Assembly (NCBI GenBank): GCA_946800325.1
Contig: OX326961.1
Span: 50,246,293 to 50,310,292 of the forward strand
Direction: 5' to 3'
Origin: Luzula sylvatica
Lineage: Eukaryota > Streptophyta > Magnoliopsida > Poales > Juncaceae
Length of the DNA: 64,000 nt
Position numbers and translations under genes: made by a program. Each line of letters opens with the position of its first letter. Within the stretch, counting starts at the first letter, position 1. Under the pieces are notes generated by a model. That model was not told where the DNA came from. It saw only the letters and a program-made list of their open reading frames with translations, and did not search any database. Positions 23,501 through 34,900 of this stretch are shown here, in pieces.

Positions 23501-23579
23501 CGCTCTAGCTCTTGAAACTTTTCATGAGCGTTGTGTTTTACTTTCATATACACCCGAATTCTCAAAACAATTTTGAGAA
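20523..23579. repeat. Dense short perfect inverted repeats in the Copia interior
   Basis: Examples with stem length and position: 10 bp (20523-20549), 8 bp (20599-20617), TATACATA-ACCAT-TATGTATA (20981-21001), AATGTATA-ACCAT-TATACATT (21004-21024, loop identical to its neighbour), TAACTCC-TCCAA-GGAGTTA (21253-21271), TGTTGAAAA-CCA-TTTTCAACA (21274-21294), ATCAAGTT-CTG-AACTTGAT (21880-21898), ATCTCGAA-CTCT-TTCGAGAT (22149-22168), ATTCCAT-CAC-ATGGAAT (23053-23069) and a 9-bp stem at 23559-23579. Random 7-bp stems with 3-5-nt loops would be expected about once in the 6.4-kb interior. Confidence 0.8.
20598..23130 (-). pseudogene. Decayed Copia pol remnants
   Basis: Fragments in element order on the minus strand: gag-pre-integrase phrase HCRLGHINE at about 23105-23080; integrase-linked KTPYEIW near 22450-22430; reverse-transcriptase N-terminal phrase MDVKTEFLN (21655) with DGLKNASRNWNIRFD downstream (to 21431); and a faint RNase H region (20598-20798). 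Stops and frame changes separate them. Many small inverted repeats overlie the remnants. No gag or protease was confidently recognised. Confidence 0.75.
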
Positions 23580-24721
23580 ATTTGCGTCTATACATGCCAC
23601 CACAAGGCACGTAATATCGTTCGATTCCTTCTTAAAGTTTATCGAACCCGGCTTTCTCTAAAGCCAATGCCTCGAGCCCCGAATCTACCATTTCCGTGTC
23701 CAACACGTTCCTTTAAGTCTAAAGAACTATTCTTTAACTATCAAGGTTAATCATGGTAATTCCGGCCCAAAAGCTATCTATCATATCGATCTCTACGATA
23801 TATTTGGTGTTGCTTGAAAACATAATTCTAAATGGATGATGAAGATTAACTCCTAACCGTGCGTACTTAATCTATATGCTTATATGATGAATATATGTAG
23901 TGTTATTTTATCGAATCGATAACCCTCATACCGATACGGGACTCCAAGTCCATAACACTCAAGACCCATATTTCCGTTCCTCCCACAAGTGACTTTAGCC
24001 TATCGGGTGGGATCCCGTTATTTAGGTAGGATTATATCCAATCGTATCCAATACGACTCTTGAACCTTTATAGGATTTCGGTGATGGATCGTATCCAATA
24101 CAATCCCAGTTCCGTGTGTGCATCCTATCTATGCCCCGAACTCCAATCTGATTGGCCTGGACGGTTAAGTCACAACCATCTCCAACGTATCGTTCAAATA
24201 AGCTACTAGTGAGTCGACTTTAGCCTGTGCCTCACAAGTCATGATTTAACGCTTGCCACCCTTTCGATTGTTTCAATATCACGTGCCCGACTTTAGCCTG
24301 AACCCACGTGAAACGTAACACCGAACTCGGTAGTTGTGGATATGGAAGGCATTTCCATGACTTAAATATTATGAGGGATCATGCCATTGCATGTTTCTAA
24401 ATCCGTGACATAATCCAATTATATCACTATCACAAGATTTTCTATATGCATATGATTTATTTAGGAAGATTAATTATTCTAAATAATTAATTATCTAATA
24501 TGATAGAATGTTTGATGCCAATCAAATCGATATAAAGAACTCAAAATTCCGAGCTTCGTAGCCAAAGTTATCGCGAAAACAAAAACAACATCCAGAGAAG
24601 GGTCCGTTATAACGGATTTCCCCATCCATTGTAACGCAAGGGCCGTGGGGCGCGAGAAAACCTCGCCCTGGACGCGTCCGGGGCGCCAAAAACTGCCCCC
24701 GGGGCGGCAGAAAAACTGTTT

Positions 24722-25260
24722 TTCTGCACCCTTTCGGTATTTCATTAGAACGACACTAATACTTCGCTCAAATGAAATATATTACAACATGAAAGTTGTA
24801 GATAATCTAATTATCTAACTAATCCAATTTGAACCATTCAAATCTGAATTTCCTACTGAAAGTTATAGCAGTTTTAGTAAAATACGAACAAATGAAAAGG
24901 TAAGTTTATCCAATAGACACATTTTCAACCAGAAAACTACAGACACCTTTTCAGTATTCTGTTGAAACAAAAATATTAAATTGTTCCAACCGACTTTTAA
25001 CGTGAACGAAAGTTCTAGATAATCTTATTATCTAACTAACCCAATTGAATTGGACTCAATTGGAGTTTCTATGCGACATATACGGACGTTTTAGTCTCTG
25101 TATGTCAAACAGTCGCACCCTTTCAGTATTTCATAAAAACGACACTGATAATTCGTTCAAATGAAAAAACTTTCTGTATCAAAGTCATAGATAATCTCAT
25201 TATCTAACTACGCCAATTTGATCCTATCAATTTGGAGTTCCCACTGAAAATTATCTTAGT
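24722..25260 (-). repeat. Leader repeats derived from LTR U3 subunits
   Basis: Three degenerate units (about 24722-24870, 24950-25110, 25112-25260) resemble LTR segments near 18811-19150. Shared phrases are CACCCTTTCGGTATTTCA, ACGACACTAATACTTCG and AGATAATCTAATTATCTA. They lie a few hundred bp downstream of the primer site. At 24602 there is also one TCCGTTATAACGGA dyad, the motif arrayed in the solo LTR at 15167-15691. Confidence 0.7.
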
Positions 25261-25543
25261 TTTACTCACTGTTTCGTATTCTAATTTTCTGCAGATTTTG
25301 CCGTTTCTTCCGTTTTCGCTCATTTCTGAAACGATAAATCATGAAACCTTTTCACGATAATTCCTAGATACTCTCAATCAACTTTTGATCAATCTCTAGC
25401 GAATTCCACATGTGATTTTAACGGAATTTGACTCTCTATATGTAACATCATGCAAACGGATACAAACTTTGATAACCCGTGTGTATATCTAATATACGAC
25501 TATGATTCGACCCTCGAATCGATGGAGATCGCTCTGATACCAC

Positions 25544-26533
25544 TGAAGGAGAATATCCTCGACTCCGGGCCCGCGCAGCGGAATGAAGGCCCGGTCCGAT
25601 TCTCCGATTCCCGAGATCACGCCATGACTTCGAGGGCACGATGCGAATAGAAGGATAGATCTATACCAGCGTGAAATTGATCACGCACGAAGGGTTGATC
25701 GCCGCCTTCTATCTCCTGTCACGTTGGTGACAATCCGCGCGTCCCATACCACGCGTCTTTCACCGTTCGTTGGCCGTCTTCTCACTCCTTGGGTCGATCA
25801 CAATCTAAGAGCCACAATTGTCGCTCCTCTACTTGTATCCACCGTGAGTCGCAAGACGTCGGTCGTGGATGCACCTGCCTAGACGATGCACCGGCGAACT
25901 TGCTCGATCGTTTGATTCTCTACACCGAGAAAACTCCTTTTCTCGGTTATCTCTCTTTACACCCTTTCACTCAATAGAAAGTTGTATCTCAATTATTCTG
26001 GAAAAACTCCTGAATATTCTGAATAAGATTGCATTAACTTGCATAGTGATGAGAGAGAAAGTATCCTATTTATACCTAATAGGATCAGGATTAGCCAAAA
26101 GGCATGTATATCCAATATACACCCTCTCACACAGAAAACTGCATGAACCTGGTCAGTATTCTGTCATTTCGAAATTGGTAAATTTCTCAGACAGAACATT
26201 ACCCAACATGAAAGTTGTAGATAATCTAATTATCTACACAACCCAATTTGGTCCAGCCCAATTGGAGTTCGTATGCAAAAGTTATGACTGTTTTACTAAC
26301 TGTATGTCATATTGTTGCACCCTTTCGGTATTTCACATAAACGACACTAATACTTCGTTCATATGAAATATATTTCTACATGAAGGATATAGATAATCTA
26401 ATTATCTATCTAACCCAATTTGAACCATTCAAATCGGATTTTCCCACTGACAGTTATGGCCACGAATGTACGACTACATTCGTTTATCCTTGTGTACACT
26501 TTTACGGTTGATCCTGAAACTGTATTTCCTTCA
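25544..26533 (-). repeat. 5' LTR of the 18199-26533 Copia element
   Basis: 990 bp, same length as its partner and about 99.2% identical by eye. The primer site GTGGTATCAGAGC is read on the minus strand directly after its end at 25543. Confidence 0.95.
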
Positions 26534-28686
26534 CGGCCCGGCATCTTTCTTTTGTGAGGAGGTTTGAGAGGCTCGCGGCCCGTTTTGGGCCAATCTTGCA
26601 TACCCCATACGGGTGACATAACGTACGAATATGCTATCCGGTGCATCTCCTTGCTATAACAATCCGAAACATAATTAATCGGATCGTGACGTTTATTGAA
26701 TATTCTGCTAACGGCATGCTCACAAGGAATGCCCGAGAGATTCCAAACCTTACAAGAACAATTTCGCTCATTCAAATCGACCACGTACGTATTTTCCTTA
26801 TAATTTCCTTTCACATCCAATTTTTTTTGAAGTACCTCGTAACCATGTAAACCGTTCCAAATTACTTCACAATCCTTGCTCCGATTGATGCTTGATTCTA
26901 ATTTTTCGCAAATAATCGGACAAATAATTTTATGGTAACCACCCCTTTCACTCTCTTTCTCCGAGATTCTTCTCATAATTTTGCGTCTAATACCTTCTAA
27001 CATGGTTATTATTGGTAGGTGTCTAAATTCTAAAATCCAACTATTGAATGATTCGGTTATATTGTTGTCCACACTATCGGATTTGGACCAATCCTTGAAA
27101 TATGCACGGCACCAATGTTTCGGGTCGGTTCGGATTAGATCATTTGCCGCTTCCTCGGATTCCTCTCGAATGTACTCCATAATCTCATTGTATTGAGATA
27201 CGGAATACGACCAAGAACATAACCAAAATAATTTTTTCAAATTCCCCCCTTATGTTTTTTGGCCCAATTGGCGTAAATGTGCCGTGCGCACATCCGGTGT
27301 TCGGCATCGGGTAATGCATTTTTTATTGTCACTTGTAAACCCTAGAAAAAAATTATAAAATAATTATAAAATGCATTTTTTATTTGGTAAAATAATTATA
27401 AAATAATTACCTTTTGTTGGTCGCTAATTAATACCCATTGATGCCCCCTCTCCATGTTCAAGTCCATTGCCAACAAGCATAAAAACCAATCCCAAGTTTC
27501 CGTATTTTCGACTTCTACAACCGCCCATGCAATAGGAAAAATTTGATCGTTCGCATCTCGCCCGATTGCCGTAAGAATTTGGTATCTTACGAGCCCTTTT
27601 GAGAAACATCCATCCAATCCTACTACTTTTCTACATCCATTCAAAAATCCGTTCTTGCACGCACCAAAACAAATATACATTCTTTGAAAATGTATCGGAT
27701 CATCGGGTCGTCCACGCCAAGTTCCTATCTTTATGGTGTTATCTCTATCCGACTCGATTAACGCTTGTGCATAATCCCAAATTTTCTCATATTCTTCGTA
27801 GTAGGTTCCCAAATTTTTTTTCATCACTTCCAATTTAGTCCTACGACATTGACTCACCGTTACATTCACTCCCATCTCTCGCCGAATTGTCGTTTGCATA
27901 TTTCTTGATTTCCAACTCGGATGCGTTTTGATTCGTTCTTCGTACTTTCTAGCAAGATATGTTGAAGTTATCATTGAGCACTTGAACGTAGGCGCGCACG
28001 AGTGTTCGGGATTAAATGTTCTCACGACGAATTCCTTGCTCTTTTGGCATCGAGCGAACCGTAAACCACCCAATGACAATTGAAAAATTTACATTGAGCT
28101 CTCACTTTGTTTTTCTTGTTCTTTACGAATTTAATTTCTTTCACATTCTTGACGGCATAATTCCTAATAGCCGCGCGAAAATCCGAAACACTTGGAAAAC
28201 TCATCCCAAGTTGGAATTCGGGTAAAACATTGAAATCGGTTTCGAGCGGTATCATAAGCAAAGGTTCTTCGAATTCTTCACTATCGCTACTCTCGTTTCC
28301 ACTCGAAAAAGAAAATTCGCTTTCATCGCTTTCAACTGGTTCAATTTGAATAATGCTCCAATCTACATGCTCGGTTTCTACATTATTACAAAAAATTAAT
28401 CAATTCAATCAATTTTTACAAAAAATTAATCAAAAAATTAATTAAATTAACACCACAATTCAATTTTTTACAATTCAAAATTAATCAATAAATTAACACC
28501 ACAATTCAAAATTAATAAATAAATTAATGGTACTAACCAGGTGTAGAAGAAGGGCCGGAATTTGAATCGGTCATTTTTTAGGGTTTCGGTAGGAATGGCC
28601 AGAATTAAGGGTTTTGCGAGAGACACAGCGACGACTGGAGGAGAAGCGACGGCAAAACGAGAGAGAGGTGAGAGAGAGACAGATTC

Positions 28687-28687
<1 letters not shown>

Positions 28688-28741
<54 letters not shown>
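28688..28741. repeat. (GA)n microsatellite in right MULE TIR
   Basis: Near-pure GA. It is the inverted counterpart of the CT tract at 16517-16587. Open frames through it (poly-Arg/Glu or poly-Ser/Leu) are artefacts. Confidence 0.9.
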
Positions 28742-28744
<3 letters not shown>

Positions 28745-29032
28745 CGAAGCACGGCGCGAGAGAGAGACAGAGAGACGCTGGAGTGAGAGAGGAAAGAGAG
28801 GGGTTTAAGTGACGGGTCGGATTAAATGATTAACGGGTCGGGTTAAAATATGTATAAAATATCATCATTTAACGGTCATTTAACAGGGGGGCACCATTTA
28901 TTTGACGGAGGGGGCAAAACGAACAAAAATAAGAAGTTTAGGGGGCAAAAACGCGCAAAAAAAAAGTGAGGGGGCAACTTGAACATTTTGGTATTTGTCG
29001 GGGGGCAAAATCAGACTTTTTCCAAAAATAAA

Positions 29033-29800
29033 TAAATAAGTCCATACAGATCTTCAGAGCAGTAGAAAACTAAAATACATATTGCAAAACAAGTTCAATC
29101 GGAATTCTACTACAAAACACAAATAACCAATATAAACATGCAAGACTAAAGGGAAATATCAAAACAAGTTTAGGAAACTAATATAGATATGAATATCATA
29201 ACGAAATCAATTTAGAAGATAAAAATAACACTGGCTTCAATTTAAGCTAACAAAGACAAAATAAAAATATTGAAATGCAAGTACAAATGCCAAAACAAGG
29301 TACTTACGAGTGCAAAAACGAAATACCAATACCAAAACGACCACCAAATACAAATCTCAAATATGTAAAGAAATAGTACTAAATACAATTAGAAATTACA
29401 AAGTACAAAAAAGAAAATATGAAATACGAGTACGAATACGAATACGAATATGAATATAAAAAAGAAAATATGAATTACGAGTTGGGTAAAGTGATGTTTT
29501 TTTTTGCTTAAATATTCGCAATTTGAGCATTGTTTTTTTGCATAATACACACATTGCATGTATAATTCATTGATATGCATGCTATATACAATGTAGGAAA
29601 ATATTTTTGTAATATAAATCTTTAGCGTTCGTAAAATACGCTAATTTTTATCTGTCTGGATTATATCATAAAGCATGTTGCGATTCTTCGAAGAAATACT
29701 CACCCAAACCATAAAAAAAAAGCAGGCAAAAAAATACTCACCCAAACCGTAAAATACGCTACTTTTTCCTTCAAATAAAACAGGCAAAAAAAACATTTTT
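29033..29800. other. A-rich spacer with short degenerate repeats
   Basis: DNA between the MULE and the Helitron end is A-rich, with AAATACAAAT and TACGAA units (29420-29450) and an approximate 50-bp duplication of ATACTCACCCAAACC (about 29697 and 29733). No gene seen. It may be Helitron interior. Confidence 0.5.
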
Positions 29801-29809
29801 TACGACGAA

Positions 29810-29838
29810 CCCGTGCAATAGCGCGGGTACCACGCTAG
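29810..29838 (+). mobile_element. Helitron 3' terminus
   Basis: A 7-bp stem (CCCGTGC, loop AATA, GCGCGGG with one G:T pair) at 29810-29827 is followed 7 bp later by CTAG (29835-29838) and then T. This is the canonical Helitron 3' end (hairpin then CTRR, insertion before T). The 5' TC end could not be located and may lie left of the MULE. Confidence 0.6.
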
Positions 29839-30028
29839 TTACTTTATAATCTACATTATGGTACTGATGGAAAAATATACAGTAATATTGTAAGTTGCAA
29901 AAGATGTCGCGCTTCTATGGGCATGTTCTATTTGGAGTATTTTGAAATGCAATGTATTTTTAGGTAACGTACATGAAAATTCAAGTATTTTCTAACACAT
30001 CTTAAGTTTTAAATTGGTGTGTTTGGAA

Positions 30029-30029
<1 letters not shown>

Positions 30030-30078
<49 letters not shown>
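30030..30078. repeat. (TA)n microsatellite
   Basis: About 49 bp of alternating AT. A short TA stretch also follows the neighbouring MITE, suggesting that the MITE inserted into it. Confidence 0.9.
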
Positions 30079-30080
<2 letters not shown>

Positions 30081-30082
30081 AT

Positions 30083-30343
30083 GGGGAGTTCTATCATACA
30101 CCCTTTTACAAGGGTATTTTGGGTATTTTAGCAATTAATTATATTTGTAAAAATGGTGTATCATAAAATTTATCTTTTATGAAAATTTTGGTTTAAATGA
30201 ACAACAAAAAATTCCAATTTAGTTAAACATTAATTGATAAATATATTTGATATCTTATCTAAAATATTCATAAATGGATAATTACTCCAAATACCCTTGA
30301 AAATGGGTGTATGATAAGGAAAGGGGTGTATGATAGAAGCCCC
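30083..30343. mobile_element. Small MITE with TIR GGGGAGTTCTATCATACACCC
   Basis: The left end GGGGAGTTCTATCATACACC pairs with the inverse of the right end, GGGGCTTCTATCATACACC. The flanks share CTAT (30079-30082, 30344-30347). The 261-bp AT-rich interior has no coding capacity. Superfamily is uncertain because the duplication lies in TA-repeat DNA. Confidence 0.75.
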
Positions 30344-30347
30344 CTAT

Positions 30348-31680
30348 ATCTATATATATGAAGTTCAGCCTCAAGTCCGAATCGTGCTTGTAAAACTTAA
30401 TATTTTCATTGATTTTCAACAACGTTCGTTATAATACAGCCAAACAAAAGAATATTTTTTATTATCAACCAAGAAATCCAAATTCTTTACATCTATCAAA
30501 AATGTTTTTTGAAGTCCGTTTTCACCAAATGTTCGAAATGTTCATTATCAACAATCCACATGTGTGACAAGAATTAACTTCGTTTGACTCGCAATGTCCT
30601 TGTCATGTGTCGCAATGCATTCATTCTTCGTTTTTTATCCTTCTTGAATACCGTCATCGTATCCTCGTTTATGAATCCTCATTCTCGCTACCTCTGAAAT
30701 TTGCCTTCCGAAAATTTGTTGTCGATCTATTCCAGCACATCCAGTTCGGTGTTTCATGCAACCAAGACCCATCAATTCTGATCTCTATAAACTACTCAAT
30801 TTGGTCGTTCTCGTACCAAATTGGAAGAATCTCTATACTAGAAGAGAAGCTCTCGGGGATTATCGATGTGGCGGTGGGTTTGGTGTTTGGGGTTGAAGGT
30901 GGGGGATTTGGGATTTGGGGCCGGTGGGGTGGGGGAATTCGAGTGTGGTAGAAGTCAGAAGCCATGGAAGAAGCCGGATCCGGTAAACAAAGGCGTATTC
31001 AAAGGAACTCGGGGCCGAAAATTGACCAAAATCTCTCGCAACATAATGAAAGCACAATCATATTTTTTTTCTTGTTTTATGTTTTTCGATGAATTAGCCA
31101 GGTTTTCGAAATTATCATGACATGAGTAGAACACTACTCAATAAAAATTCTTCGTGATAGTAAACTCAATAAGAATTCAGCGATAAACTCTCAAACTTCA
31201 CTAGCAAATCAGTAATTCGACAACAATTCAATAATCATATCAATCTTTTGAGTAATCGGAACAAACCAACACCCCAATTTGCTTGGAGTTTGCTTGGAGT
31301 TTATTAATTTAATTGTGGAGAGGGGAAGGTTGGGACCGATCGTTATTATTACATAACGTAACATAGTAAATAATACATTGAGTACATGAAAGTTAAAAAA
31401 ATAAATAGAATATTTTAAAATTATATTATTTCATATGAAATTCTATAACAATCATATTTAATTCTCAATCATAGTAATTCAATATATGCATGTGACCTAA
31501 ATAAATTATACCAATAATTTATCAATAATTTATAATTTTTATGAAAAGTTCCTTATAATTTTTAGAAAATATTTTTTTTTATACCATTATTTTTTAGAAA
31601 ATATTAATTTTTTTATACAACTATTTTTTGGACAATCAATTATTTTTTGGATGATAAGCTCTAAAAACTAACAAATATTT
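30348..31680. other. Low-complexity intergenic DNA, no gene recognised
   Basis: It includes a 114-codon frame (30607-30951) with a Gly/Trp-rich end from a GGTGGGGG stretch and no recognisable domain. Nearby DNA to 31120 has a few short frames, and none is supported. Confidence 0.5.
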
Positions 31681-31985
31681 TTCAATACGGTATCCGATAT
31701 ATGATTTTCGATATGAATACGGTATGATATCTGATTTCAGATACAAATACGGTATCCGATATCAAATTTCGGATACGAATACGATATCTTCTATTCGATA
31801 TTCGAATTCGTTATACGATATCTGATACATATACGATTACGGTATACGGTATCCGATATTCGATTTCGAATACAAATACTAATTCAGTATCCGATACGAA
31901 TACAATATTTATTCAATTTCAGATACGAATACGAATACGTTCGATTTCGGATACGAATACGAATCCGATATCGATATCTGATGTA
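31681..31985. repeat. Degenerate GATACGAATACGGTATCCGATATC repeats
   Basis: About 300 bp of irregular units built from CGATATC, GGATACGAATACG and GGTATCCGATAT. Composition resembles the interiors of the hAT MITEs at 4239 and 41133, but no TAGGGGTG termini or target duplication were found here. Confidence 0.65.
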
Positions 31986-34900
31986 GTGTGTTTATTTTAT
32001 AAGTAAATAAATTGTGTAAGGAATTTGCATATTAAGAAAATACTTATAAAATACTTATTTGTTCATATTATATTAAATTAAATGAATGAACTAAATAATT
32101 ATGGACAAAAATAAAGAATGAAAAAAATAATTAATTAGCTAACTAATTCTTGCAAACCCATACGTCTTCTCTCTCCAATTATCTCAATTAATCTAATCGG
32201 AGATAAGTTTGCAAAAGCTAGCAATCTCAACACACTAGGATTTCAATCCAAGCAATCCTAAGACCCAAACACCACAAATTAAAAACTACCAAATTCATAT
32301 AATCTTATCAATTCCACTCTCCAAAATTGTATGTCCGAACACACCCTAAGTGTCTAAACGGAAAGAGGCGCACGCAGCGAAGGAGAACTACCCTATTCGG
32401 CGCCGATGCGGATAGTGTCTAAACGAAAAGAGAGAAGCGGGAGAAGTAGGGCAAGGAATGTGTTTTAAGTGAGAAGTAGAGATAGGCGAGAAGAAAAGAG
32501 GTGAACAAGAGATGCGTGATGATAGAACATAAGGAAACAAATTAATTATAGTTGAGCGCGTGTTTTTGAAATCGGATGGATATGACGTGACATCATCAGG
32601 ACGGGACACTATTTGTAAATTATATTAATAGTATTAATTTGGCTTGCCAAAACATGATTTTAATTTATTTATTTTTTGGAATCAGCTAGGCTTCGTAAGG
32701 GCTTAATGCATATACTGTAAACATTTTAATAGAATGGATCGATAAAAAAATTTCGCAGCCCGAAATAACCCTTCATGTATATACAGGCCCAAAAATTTAA
32801 TTTCTAAATCAAATTTTTTTTTTTTGAAAATTTGTAAAGAAAGTAGGGGAATAATGAAAATGCATTTGTGTATTTTTAGGTAGTTGGATAGTGACTTTAA
32901 TTAACAAAAAAGTTCTGCTCAAGGATAGTGACCTTCAATGTCAAGTCAGGTATGTCCCTGTAGTGGGTTTGTTAAACTTGTTTTTCCTGAGAATTCTCAA
33001 AAACCTCCAAAAAAATTTCAATATTTAAAAACTCTCATATCTTGTATATTCCCCAAAATCTCCTTAGAAACTTGTTTTTGGTTTTATTTACTTTCACTTT
33101 GAATGGTGTAAGTTTTTTTTGGACAAAAATACTCATACATTTTTCATATTTTATTTTCAATAATTATTTCTTAATATATTATTGTTTTCAAATAAATCTC
33201 CATAAATAAGTTTAACATATACTAATTTAAAAAACCAAATAGATCTAACAAAACTAAATATTAACGATATAAAGTAATTAGAACTAACGAACATATTTTA
33301 GGATGTTTTCATTTTGTCTTAAATACTCTCACGATACTTTTAATTTTGTATATTAATAAATACATTAATTAATATGGTAATTATATATTATTTTATTTTT
33401 ATTTATTGTATTAATCAATATTAATTTCTCGTGCAAAGATATAATTATAAAATACTAGTTAATATGATAGTTCATTTTTTTTATTTTATGTGCAAAAATA
33501 TAATTAGCATAATGAGCTACTACATTATTCATGTTATATTATCTTAATTTATTATTATTTATTGTATTAATGATATATTAACTATTTTTAAATCACTGTA
33601 GGAATTACATATATGAGTAATGTATTGAATTAATGTGGATCATTATGTTAATTAAAATTATTATTTGTAAGTATTAAGGAATTTCAAATAATAAAAATAT
33701 TGAGTGCCTTAGAAAAAACAAAAATGTAAAAATATATATTATGGTCAAAACAAAATCTAACGTCATCCATATATTTTACAGGGACTTTAGAATTTTTCGA
33801 ACTATTTAAAATGTAGGGTTTTTTTTTATATATTCTGAAAAGTTAGGTAATCTTTAAGAATTTTCCTTTTTTAAATAGATGTTTGGATTCCACTACGTGT
33901 CTAGTTTTTCTCATATTTTGGGACCATAATCTTTTGGGACCGTTTGATACTTGAAAGACTTGTCCATTGCATCTCAAATTACCTCAATATTGGTACCAGT
34001 AACATGAATTCGAATACCATCTAATTCAAGATTCGATCCTCCCGAAATTTGATGTAAATTCAGTCAAAACAAATCAAGAAAATATCATAATTCGAAATTA
34101 AAAATTCGGAAATATACAAAGTCAGCGAGTCCAAACTCGATCACCGGTTTGAAACAAAATATTCAAATTATAATATTTTAAAGCTGCCCACTTGTCTCTT
34201 CCATCGATTTAATCATAAATTTTGAGTGATTGAAATTAATTTAACATATTATCAGGTCGAAATCAGAATTTGCCAGCTCTGTGGACTTGGACACCGATAG
34301 AAAGATAAATTACTACTATATTGATATATTCCTTTCAATCCAATCAATCCTGTGTAACTAAATTCTATCTTCCATTCATGATTGCTTAATTTGTGGACAA
34401 AACTATACTGTGTTATTGACTCTACATAGTTAACTTGGATAGATAATCAGTTAATTAGTTAACCGACCAACATTGTTTATTCCAATAATTAATGATGTTA
34501 GAAGTACATATCTAAATTATTAATTTATAGGGTCGTCATGTTAAGACTTAAGAGCGAATTAATTCACATAATTATTACTGCCATTCCCACGTTATATTAA
34601 CATAGCATAGGTCCACAATAACATGATAAAGTTACAAGCAAGTAGCAATCTGAGGCCATACAATAATGTTGACAATCTAACAATTACATGATTACTTTTT
34701 TGACGATTCAGAAAAAAAAAAAAGAACAAAATACCATTAAAGTTGGCAAGTAGCATTTGTCAGATTTGCATGACCCTCCATTTTATTCAAACAGCATGAT
34801 AATCACTCTGAATTTATATCCTATAATGCAATCCAAATATCATATTTAATATGACAGTGAGTGATTGGAGATATACATTGACAATAATTTGTTATCAGCC

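Larger units (their letters stand above)
18199..26533 (-). mobile_element. Very young non-autonomous Copia element inserted in the MULE transposase
   Basis: LTRs of 990 bp each (18199-19188, 25544-26533) start TGAAGGA and end TCCTTCA. The duplication CGGCC (18194-18198, 26534-26538) is perfect. Sense is minus: the primer site TGGTATCAGAGC (initiator tRNA-Met type) follows the right LTR, and the polypurine stretch AGTGGGAGAC precedes the left LTR. I counted 8 differences in 990 bp, seven of them C/T transitions. The 6.36-kb interior holds only decayed gag-pol, so movement depended on helper proteins. Confidence 0.95.
17902..28574 (-). pseudogene. MuDR-type MULE transposase, disrupted by frameshifts and a Copia insertion
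   Basis: Minus-strand model: exon 1 28574-28538, exon 2 28377-27411, exon 3 27341-26534 continuing at 18193-18058 beyond the insertion, exon 4 17991-17902 (stop TAG). Domains in order: acidic N-terminus; MuDR N-terminal domain (FRAAIRNYAVKN); DDE transposase with VVGLDGCF, the ISDQQKGL aspartate and ITESFNSW; SWIM finger CSCKVWNLSGIPCEH; basic PGRPKK patch, which is the site split by the Copia element; CCHC knuckle CSSCGQHGHNKKTC. Two single-base frameshifts are visible: one near 28030-28060, where two overlapping frames meet, and one in the G-run at 27244-27249. Even without the insertion it would not encode an intact enzyme. The interrupted codons resume in frame when one CGGCC duplication is ignored. 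Confidence 0.9.
14780..29023 (-). mobile_element. Mutator-like element (MULE) with long TIRs, host to two LTR insertions
   Basis: The outer ends read GGAAAAAGTCCGATTTTGCC and its inverse. The flanks are a perfect 9-bp duplication AAAAATAAA (14771-14779, 29024-29032), diagnostic of Mutator. The TIRs are several hundred bp long (left 14780-~16610 excluding the solo LTR; right ~28735-29023) and include CCCGACCCG-rich DNA and, at their inner edges, inverted CT/GA microsatellites. Inside are a MuDR-type transposase on the minus strand and a convergent plus-strand ORF with an RNase H1 hybrid-binding domain. The insertions are a solo LTR at 14830-16306 and a full Copia element at 18199-26533. Without them the MULE is about 4.4 kb. 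Confidence 0.93.

Noticed and set aside
30607..30951. 114-codon frame, possible gene
   Set aside because: No domain, composition changes abruptly into a G-rich stretch, and no splice or promoter support.
32331..32348. Harbinger-like terminus GTCCGAACACACCC followed by TAA
   Set aside because: No matching inverted end with a TAA flank was found within several kb on the left.
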